Shown here in pieces: positions 56,430 to 64,000 of a stretch of DNA of 64,000 nucleotides. Position numbers and translations under genes: made by a program. Under the pieces are notes generated by a model, which was not told the DNA's origin, did not search any database, and saw only the letters and a list, made by a program, of their open reading frames with translations. Numbering within the stretch: position 1 is the first letter of the stretch; each line of letters opens with the position of its first letter. Source of the stretch: Aedes albopictus (lineage: Eukaryota > Arthropoda > Insecta > Diptera > Culicidae); assembly GCF_035046485.1 (NCBI RefSeq), contig NC_085137.1, positions 452,778,980 to 452,842,979 of the forward strand, given 5' to 3'.

Positions 56430-56830
56430 ATCTCTTCTGGAACCGCTTGAAAAGTTTATGAAACGCTTTAAAGCGCCGCTGAAATCTCCCTGAAGCTCAC
56501 TTAAGAACAGTGATCCAAAATGAATTTTTAGAAACTGTAGGCCCCCGGCCACCCTCAAACCCTCTATATCGTCCCTGAGACCCTCAGAAACCCCCGAAAA
56601 CGTATACATAACGCTTGCGTAATGTCTCTGAAACCCGCCAAAAATCATCTGAAGTTTCCTGATATGCCTTCGAAAGCCCCCTAAAACTCCCTCGGACCCC
56701 ATGTAACGCACCTTAGACCCTCAGAAACCCCCCGTAAACGCCCCTGAAGCCCCCATGCAACGCCTTTGACTCCCCCTCCTCCTAAAACTCCCTTGAAAGC
56801 CCTCTGAAACCCAGCATGAGCCCCTTTAAA
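56430..56830. repeat. C-rich degenerate minisatellite (CCCCTGAAACCCCC-type)
   Basis: CTCTGAAACC, CCCTGAGACC and CCCCTGAAGCCCCC recur at about 15-30-bp steps. Confidence 0.7.
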
Positions 56831-57129
56831 TCTCCAGGCCACTCGCTCTTCTTCAGCTTCTTTGAAATCTTCAAATCTGTTTAGGTAACGAATCTATTTA
56901 AGTTACAAGTTCCGACTCGTTACCTTAATGAAGGTTTGGGTGTAATGAGACATAGACTTCTTTATGCCTAATGGGGTATACTCGTTTTAAAATTATCAAT
57001 TCAAACTTTTTCCATTCACACCCCCAGCAACGGCGCTTCTATCGTTTCTTAATTTCTGTAGCGACAGCCCTTTGAAACTGGATTGAATAAAATAGAAAAT
57101 CGATAACCCACAACAACTTACATCACCAA
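56831..57129. other. Spacer
   Basis: AT-rich, no feature recognised. Confidence 0.4.
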
Positions 57130-58070
57130 GCCAAATGCCAACAGTCTGTCAACCAGATGCATAGACCGCACAATTCCAATGCAGTACCACCACCGCACAC
57201 CACTGAGAGGGCACAAGAGCGTCAATTATGGACCGCTCAAGTGTCCGCACGATTCAATTTGACAGAATCTGACAGATTTCCACTCACTGCCCACCGACCA
57301 AATGTCTCGCCCGCTCAAACTGCAGCAACACGCACAAATCAGTCACTTTCACCGATGATAATTACGTGGGCTGTCCTACACACCGTTGCACCCACGCAAG
57401 AGGGTAAGTTTCACCGGTTGCATCCCTGCCTCATGGAAGGGCCTCCTCAGCTCCTCCAACTCCGCAGGGAACCCATCGCATCGGGCGGCTGCACTTGGAG
57501 AACGCATTTATGCGTTCCCTGGCCCCCGGTGGCGGAGGTTGATGCCAGCCGGCAGCTGCTGCTGCTTTGTTGCCAAACATTCTTCTACTTAATCGATCAT
57601 AAACCATCGCATCGGCAACAGCGAGCGCCAAGTTGCGCCGTAATCCAACGCGGTCGCAGTCTTCGTCTCTTGGGAGTTACAAGAAGCGACACGCGCTGCT
57701 GGGGCTGTAAGGCTGCAAGTCTATAAATTTGCTCACTTTTACAGCCTTTTAATCGACTCCTCTCCGGGGGCCACAAGTCACCACATTGGCAGTCAGCCAG
57801 CTTGCCAGCGAGCGGCTTAGTAACGTTAAATCTCCAGTTACAATTCAATCTCCGCTGGGTGCTGCTACAGCCAGTTAGGCGGCTGGCTCTGTCTTGTGTC
57901 TCATCGGAACTAGAGTGGTGCATGCTGCATTCCAAGCGCCCATGCTCATCTCGTAACGACGATGGGTGACGTCTACTAATCCCCCTAAGCACCCTAAGTC
58001 ACTCAATCCCCAACTGAATCTAATCTCAGACCTCAGTGTCCAGGGATGCCAGGTGTGCAATTCGGTTTCA
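57130..58070. other. GC-rich island, possible single-copy exon or regulatory DNA
   Basis: About 0.9 kb of GC-rich, non-repetitive-looking DNA. Long overlapping ORFs on both strands (57157-57726 plus, 57597-57992 minus) reflect composition and none has a domain. GAGGGTAAGTTTC at 57400-57412 is a near-consensus splice donor on the plus strand. A CA-rich 5' part and many CpG are present. A 5' exon of a gene outside the window is possible. Confidence 0.35.
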
Positions 58071-58389
58071 TAATTGCCATTTTTTTGTAAAGCAAATAAT
58101 GGGTAAATTGGTCGATTAATATCTAAATTGACGAGTTACATATACAAACTATTTAGTTTTACCAAATCAACCTTGAAAGTTTTGCGCATTTTATTTAAGG
58201 TACATTGACTTGTATGAGCATTTCCAGTTCAAAGCGCGAATCGCGTAGACGCGACCTCTTTCGAATCAAGTAAAATTTTGAGCATGTATATGAGCTTCCA
58301 TCCGAAAACGTTTTTCATGTTATTTGTTTTGTAATATTATTCACCTGACTTTTGAAAAGGGCGCGTGGAAAAAATATATAAAAATCTTC

Positions 58390-58910
58390 TTAAAAAAACA
58401 TTAAACAGCTGCCATCTTGAATTTTGAGCCTCCACCGTGAATTTAAGGCCGCCATCTTGTATTTTGGGCCGACATCGTGGAATTTCTGGTCTCCAGTGTT
58501 GATTTCCACACAAAATTTGTTAACCATGATAAAGGATACAAAAATCGCCGTAGTTTAATGTGTCGCATGATGGGGCTTGGTTCAGTTTTATATACGGCCA
58601 GTTCTACCGTTGCTGGTCCGGATCACTGAAATGGCCATAACTCCGGAATGCCTTGACCGATCTGGACCATTTTCAATAGCAAACAATGCGGTAAAGTTTC
58701 GGTTCGATTCGAGTTATAATCCGAAAAATCGGCCAATGGGAACTGCCTTAAAAATCAGTGAACTTATTTTGCGCACAGACATACATACATATACACATAC
58801 ATACACACATACAGACATCATCTCAATTCGTCGAACTGGGTTGATTGGTATATGCGACTTGATCCTCCGAGCCTTTTTTTCGAAAAATCGTTTTTTGAGT
58901 GAACACTGAG
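58390..58910 (+). repeat. Composite dispersed repeat (CCGCCATCTTG head, GACATCATCTCAATTCGTCG tail)
   Basis: It starts with GCTGCCATCTTGAATTTTG and AAGGCCGCCATCTTG words. It continues with CGCATGATGGGGCTTGGTTC, ATGGCCATAACTCCGGAATG, a (CATA)n run at 58780-58815 and TCGTCGAACTGGGTTGATTGG. The same order starts again at 63830 and runs off the window. ORF 58577-58909 is an artefact of the repeat. Confidence 0.7.
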
Positions 58911-60088
58911 AGCTTATTTTGCTTGTTTTGCAATTGATGAAAAATTAAAAAATCGAGAAAATAAATAGTTTGAAGCCTAAAGTTAGCTGAGGAAAAATTG
59001 TTATGTGCAAAAGTAAATGATTCACGAAATCCAGCGCATGAACAAAATCTCATTCAAATTTAACATTATCCAGTCAAAAATGGCAATTTTTCGTGTTTCG
59101 GGCAGAAGATGCTCGTATACATCATTTAGAAGCTGACTTGTATGGAAAATATTTTACCTAACCTTGAGTGTATAAAACTGATTTGGAAAATCAAATATTT
59201 GGCATATTAAACTTGTTAATTTAGATGTTAATCGATCAATTTACCTACCAATTGCTTAAAAATTATGCTTAATAATTTTCAGTCAAAAACCCTTCGGATT
59301 CAGCGGCTCGAAATCTGACAGAGGTACACATACATTTGTTTTTGAGACAAAAGAATTTTTTCGCTGTGTTCTTGAAAAATATTTAGATGAATTCATCGAG
59401 AAATTTCTGTTAAACTATTTAAACGTTTGGTGAAATTCAACGAAACTTTTGATAAAATTATGTAAATGTCTTTTCTTGTAAAAATTCCTCAGACATTCTT
59501 TTTTGCAGAAACTTTTTTCGGAATGTATTACATAGACTGATTAATTTAGATTCTCTCTTATGTCAACCACCCCCCCCCCCCTCCATCGGAAAATTTTGGT
59601 CGGAATTTCATATTTTGAGAGGGAACACAAATAAATCATTCATAAATTTTAAAATTTTATGGTGAAATTAGAGTCGCTGTGAAAGTTTCTTAACTAATCC
59701 GATGAGTTTAATGGTAATGCTTTATTGTTTATGTATTTGTTTATCAAATATATTTATTAATTATCATCCCCCCTTGACGAGTCAACGATCACTGTGACAA
59801 AAATAAAAAAAAATGAGATTTGTTCTGGCCTCAATTCTGCCAGAATAACTAGTGGTGAAACTACGAGATCGAACCAGGAATTCATTTATCACTGTTTTTT
59901 CTTCACTCTTAGGTTGGAAAAAAATTTGATTTTTTTTCTTATGTCACCCCCTCTAAAACAATTGGTTGTATTTTGGCCCAAATTTGTACTGTAATTCGCT
60001 TGACATAAAGAAAATCAATTGTTTTTTCCTTGTTGAGAATATATTTTTTTCAATAAATTTGGAAATTTTGCAAAATTTTAGGAAGATT
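58911..60088. other. AT-rich spacer
   Basis: No gene recognised. C13 run at about 59570. Two loosely similar blocks CTTATGTCA-CCCCC at 59556 and 59938. Confidence 0.4.
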
Positions 60089-60096
60089 GTCTCATA

Positions 60097-60715
60097 CAGG
60101 GTTGGTAACCATCTGTTTCGTCACCGACCAACGACGAAAAACTAAAAAAGTTCGTCACCAAATAAAACTCCGTCACTTTCATCATCATCAGCGACCGACA
60201 AAGAAATCACGACGAGGATGAACCGAAAATAAAACAGGGAGCTATAGTTTTCGTCATTCTCTTTTGTCTCCTTTAGCATCGACAAAAAACGAACATGCAT
60301 TCATCGCATGTCATCCGACTGCAGACGCAAGGCGAACCAGTCAAGCTTTTATTGATGATTTAGTCTCAGACCTTCCGAGCTGTTGAATTAGCTCTGTTGG
60401 TATGATTGTCGTGCTGCCAATTCGAAGGTTTTTTGTGCGATTCCGGTGGGAAGCGTGTTTCATTTTTGCATTTTTTTTTTCTGATCGGCCGTTCCCGTGA
60501 GGCTGATTATTCGTTCGTTCTATCAGGGCGATGCAAGCAGTTCAACGAAAATGCCATTAAAGAGAAACGGCAAAACTTTTTCGTCGCGACCAGCAAACTG
60601 ACTGACGGTGTTTGAAGAAAAATATTCAAGAGCTGCGGACTCAGTGACGCTAACTTTTTATTACCCGTTGTTGTCAGTGATTATGCTTCAGCTCCGATGA
60701 CTATTAACAACCCTG
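60097..60715. mobile_element. 619-bp hAT MITE with an internal tRNA-like stretch
   Basis: GTCTCATA (8 bp) at 60089-60096 and 60716-60723. The ends are CAGGGTTGGTAA and, from the right, CAGGGTTGTTAA. Typical hAT. Inside, TTAGCTCTGTTGGTATGAT (A-box-like, about 60387) is followed about 45 bp later by GTGCGATTCCGG (weak B box). No transposase. ORF 60406-60615 is not supported. Confidence 0.85.
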
Positions 60716-60770
60716 GTCTCATATTTTTGATAATGACAGGACTTCCATTAACCTTCCTTTTGTATCACGT

Positions 60771-60864
60771 TGGAAGTCGAAATACGCGTATCTGTCAAAG
60801 GATAAGCATTATAGGGCGAAATTAAAAGGTACAAAATTGGTTACACTCATTCTCATTACTAAAA
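60771..60864. mobile_element. Half copy of the hairpin element found at 11351
   Basis: GGAAGTCGAAATACGCGTAT, then CTGTCAAAGGATAAGC, GGGCGAAATTAAAAGGTAC and TTACACTCATTC match one arm of 11390-11632. The opposite arm is absent. Confidence 0.8.
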
Positions 60865-61019
60865 CTCTAATTAATCCACCTATTGGTGATGGCGCCTTTC
60901 TCGTGGCTTCGAAACCCCACTTCAACAAAACTCAAATGACATGTTGATGAATATTGCACTTTTGAACGTTTAACAAAAATCCATTTCATAGGACCAGATA
61001 TGATTCGCTTAACTGGCTT

Positions 61020-62178
61020 TTGATGATTGATCCTTAAACTTAAAAAAGCCGCTATCTTGTATTTTGAACCGCTCTTTTGGATTTAAGTCCACAATCTTCG
61101 ATATTCTGTCGCCAGTTTTGGACCATAGACTTCTTCCGCATACCAAATATACCCATACTGCATGGCTTTAGAGCCTGAAACTCCATTAAACAACCGCCAT
61201 CTTGAACTTGGAGCCGTTGTCTTTGATTTTAGACCTCCATCTTGGATATTCTGCCCGTCATTTTTGTACTCCGGACCGGACATCTGCTTAATATCGAATA
61301 TATAATTATTTCATGATTTTAGAGTATTTGACAGCCGCCATCTTGAATTTTGAGACGCCATATTGGATATTCTGGTCGCCAGTTTTGAATCCAGACTTCT
61401 TCCCTATACCAAATACTTATACCCATCTTGTCATCTGGAATTTAAGGCCGCCATGTTAGTTTGTGGGCCGCCATACTGAAAATTCTAAACGCAATTTTTG
61501 GATTTCGGACATCTTCCCCATACCAAATATACCCATATAACATGGCTTTAGAGCCCAAAACACTATTATAAAGCCGCCATCTTGAATTGGGAGCGGCCAT
61601 CTTGGATTTTAGACCGCCATTTTGGATATTCTGGTTGCCACTTTAGGACTCCAGACATCTTCCCTATACCAAACATACCCATACTGCATGGTTTTAGAGT
61701 ATAAAACGCTATTCAACAGCCGCCATCTTGGATTTAATACCGCCATCTTGGATATTTTGGTTGTAATTTTGGACTCCGGATATCTTCCCCACACCAAATA
61801 TACTCATATAGCATGGTTTTAGAGCCTAAAACACCATACAATTGCCGATATCTTGAATTCAGAACCGCAATCTTAGATTTGGAGCCGCCATCTTGGATTT
61901 TAGACTATTATCTTGGATATTTTGTTCGTCGTTTTTGGACTCCAGACATCTTCCCCTTACCAAATATACCCATATTGCATGGTTTTAGAGCCTTAAACAC
62001 CATACAATAGCCGGCATCTTGAATTTGGAGCCGCCATCTTGGATTTTATACCGCCATCTTGGATATTTTGGTCGTATTTTTGGACTCCGGACATCTTCCC
62101 CATACCATATTGCATGGTTTTAGAACCTAAAACACCATTAAACAGTCACCATCTTGGATTTTATACCGCCATCTTGGA
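61020..62178. repeat. Array of ~130-160-bp units with CCGCCATCTTGG words
   Basis: Each unit has GCCGCCATCTTGGATTTTAG, GATATTCTGGTCG, GGACTCCAGACATCTTCCC, ATACCAAATATACCCATA and TGCATGGTTTTAGAGCCTAA. The last word occurs at about 61160, 61540, 61685, 61812, 61975 and 62110. Many ORFs (for example 61622-61822) are repeat artefacts. The array continues after the inserted element at 63458. Confidence 0.9.
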
Positions 62179-62180
62179 TA

Positions 62181-63455
62181 AGGACTGTTCAATTTATAAA
62201 ACGGACAACTTTACAAGGCTATAAAAAGAAGACGCGTAGTTCAAATTTAACCACCCTTTGCATCGTTGTTGAGTACATCATTTTTCATTATAGTAATGAT
62301 TTTTGAATCGAATAAAAATAGTTTTAATTCATAGAAAATCGGCCAGGTGTTAAATGAGGTGGATTTTACGATTCCTGAAAATTGAAAATTTATATAAAAT
62401 TACTGTTCTCATATGGTATATCGTTTTTAATATCAGATAAGTATATGCCATGCTGCAGCAGCATGAGTAATAAACATTCTGGTGAAGTTTAAACTTAATT
62501 GGAAAATTAGTTGTTGAAATATTAATGTCTCAAGTGAGATTCGATTTTTTGATTAAAATTCAATTGTAAAGCAAAAAGGACATGAAAATATTCAATAAAC
62601 ACTTTTTTTATGCATCCAGTCGAAAGTAGGAATGATGTAGTTTCAAATGCAGAAAACTGCTTCTTAATAGCATTGCTGCTTTGGTTACTGTGCGCCATTA
62701 CAGGCCATTACGCCAAACAGTTTCGTTCTTTGAAGGTTCTTCCAAATAACAATACAGCCTAATGCAAATTTTACATAACATTGATGTTGGAAAAAAAAAA
62801 TTTTTCATTCGATTGTTATTAAATAAGGTGTATAATAACATTGGATCGACTTTGTGGAAAATAAATAATAACAAGGTTCGCTAGAGTCGAAAATTTGCAT
62901 CAATGGAGCAAAAAGAATGCAATTTTTTACAATGACCATCTTTATGGAATAATTTTTTTATGAAGAATGCAATTAAAGTATTTTTTTTCTTCAGCATCAT
63001 TCAGAAAACAATATTCTACTACTCTGGACAAATTTTTAGCCGAATCCGTTATGCTATTGCATCACAGGACTGAAATAAATATTTTTTAATAATTTCTTGT
63101 AAACAAGGCAACTCACTTTATCAAGCTGAAGGCTGGCTTGGTGCATTATTACTAACCAACTATTGAGCTTTACCTTTAGTAGAATAGTATAAAATTCCAA
63201 TACAATAAAAACTTCATGAAAATATGCATGTTAAGTATGTGGAAAAATATGTCGAATTTTGAGAAATGGGTTTTTATTGAAGTTTTACGAAAACCACTAT
63301 AGTTACACAATAAAGAACATTTTGCTCAATGTTATATTTTTCCTACAATTGAGAATAGCTATAGAAAGTTATGCAAAAAACTGGTAATGATTTTATTGAA
63401 AAATAAAAAAGATATCGCACAAGCAAGTTGTCCGTTTTATAAATTGAACAGTCCT
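62181..63455. mobile_element. 1275-bp TA-flanked Tc1/mariner-like element, no intact transposase
   Basis: AGGACTGTTCAATTTATAAA...ACGGACAACTT at the left is mirrored at the right end (AAGTTGTCCGTTTTATAAATT..). The terminal inverted repeats are about 30 bp. TA lies on both sides (62179-62180, 63456-63457). Removing the element restores the array word CTTGGATATTTTGGTCG. The length is that of an autonomous mariner, but I see no transposase ORF on either strand. Confidence 0.8.
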
Positions 63456-63457
63456 TA

Positions 63458-63830
63458 TTTTGGTCGTATTTTTGGACTCCGGACATCTTTCTTATACCAA
63501 GTATACCCATATTGTGTGGTTTTAGAGCCTAAAACATCATTCAACAGCCGCCATCTTAAATTTGGAGGCGCCATATTTGATATTTTGTTCGTCATTTTCG
63601 GCGTACAAAGACATCTTCCCTATACCAAATATACCCATATTGCATGATTTTAGAGCGTAAGTCACCATTAAACAGTCACCATCTTGAATATGGAGCGCCA
63701 TCTTGGATTTTATACCGTTATCTATCGTATTTTTGGACTCCGGACATCTTACCCATGCCGAATATACCCATATTGCATGGTTTTAGAGCCTAAAACACCA
63801 TTAAACAGCCGCCATCTGAATTTGGAGTCG
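63458..63830. repeat. Continuation of the CCGCCATCTTGG array
   Basis: Three further units with the same word order (TGTGGTTTTAGAGCC at about 63518, TGCATGATTTTAGAGCG at 63640, TGCATGGTTTTAGAGCC at 63775). Confidence 0.9.
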
Positions 63831-64000
63831 CCACCTTGAATATTAGGCTGCCATCTTAAATTTTGGGCCGACATCGTGAAATTTCTGGTCTCCAGTGCTT
63901 AAGGTTTCAAAATTCACCGCAGTCTGATGTGTCGCATGATGGGGCTTGGTTCAGTTTTATATTCGGCCAGGTCTACCGGTGCTGGCCCGGAACACTGAAA
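63831..64000 (+). repeat. Start of a second copy of the composite repeat, cut by window end
   Basis: CTGCCATCTTAAATTTTGGG, GACATCGTGAAATTTCTGGT and CGCATGATGGGGCTTGGTTC, then GGCCAGGTCTACCGGTGC, match 58430-58625. Confidence 0.75.

Noticed and set aside
57157..57726. 189-codon plus-strand ORF in the GC-rich island
   Set aside because: No domain, overlapping long minus-strand ORFs, and a composition effect. Kept only as a GC island.

Overview
The window looks like accessory, transposon-dense DNA of a culicine mosquito, most likely Aedes. The reasons are a family of secreted leucine-rich-repeat (LRR) proteins like mosquito LRIM (leucine-rich immune) proteins, Feilai-like tRNA-derived SINEs, many MITEs with TA, TTAA or 8-bp target duplications, long degenerate minisatellites built on GGAATTCC/GGATTCTGGG-type words, and 60-70 nt introns. 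The species is an inference.

The only convincing host genes are seven LRR loci between 14.8 and 45.8 kb. They are A (14781-15925, minus, frameshifted), B (17531-18690, plus), C1 (22705-23852, minus), D1 (26776-27918, minus), C2 (31047-32193, minus), D2 (35117-36259, minus) and E (44684-45833, minus). All five distinct sequences can be read with one gene model: a coding first exon of 14-17 nt, a 60-71 nt phase-2 intron with an unusual GTTG donor, then one exon of about 1.06 kb encoding a signal peptide, about 8-9 LRRs and a short cysteine cap (NPWDC...C). C1+D1 and C2+D2 lie in a head-to-tail duplication of an 8.34 kb unit (20306-28647 and 28648-36988). By eye the two units differ only by one T in a homopolymer, so this is either very recent or an assembly artefact. 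E is an older relative of C.

Region by region: 0-2.6 kb holds two decayed RTE-like LINE fragments. 3.0-3.8 kb is a 143-bp tandem repeat. 4.1-4.7 kb is a GC-rich island. 5-12.6 kb is an I-superfamily LINE (endonuclease, RT, RNase H, C-terminal zinc motif) broken by four nested insertions, each with a readable target-site duplication. 12.7-13.7 kb holds a MITE and a SINE. 14.8-18.7 kb holds LRR genes A and B in head-to-head orientation around an unrecognised broken ORF. 19.4-22.3 kb is a hAT-like element filled with minisatellite. 20.3-37.0 kb is the tandem duplication. 38.26-39.61 kb is a small LTR element carrying a 223-codon ORF I do not recognise. 40.0-43.8 kb holds a SINE split by a hAT MITE, minisatellite and a LINE 3' end. 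44.2 kb carries a hammerhead-like motif. 44.7-46.3 kb holds gene E with a MITE in its upstream region. From 46.5 to 64 kb there are almost only repeats: SINEs, MITEs, minisatellites, a CCGCCATCTTGG-type array split by a TA-flanked element, and one GC-rich island at 57.1-58.1 kb.

If the LRR proteins are LRIM-like, they would be secreted into hemolymph and act in recognition or complement-like defence. They lack the coiled coil of the LRIM1/APL1 type. The cluster looks like an immune-type family expanding by local duplication in repeat-rich DNA.
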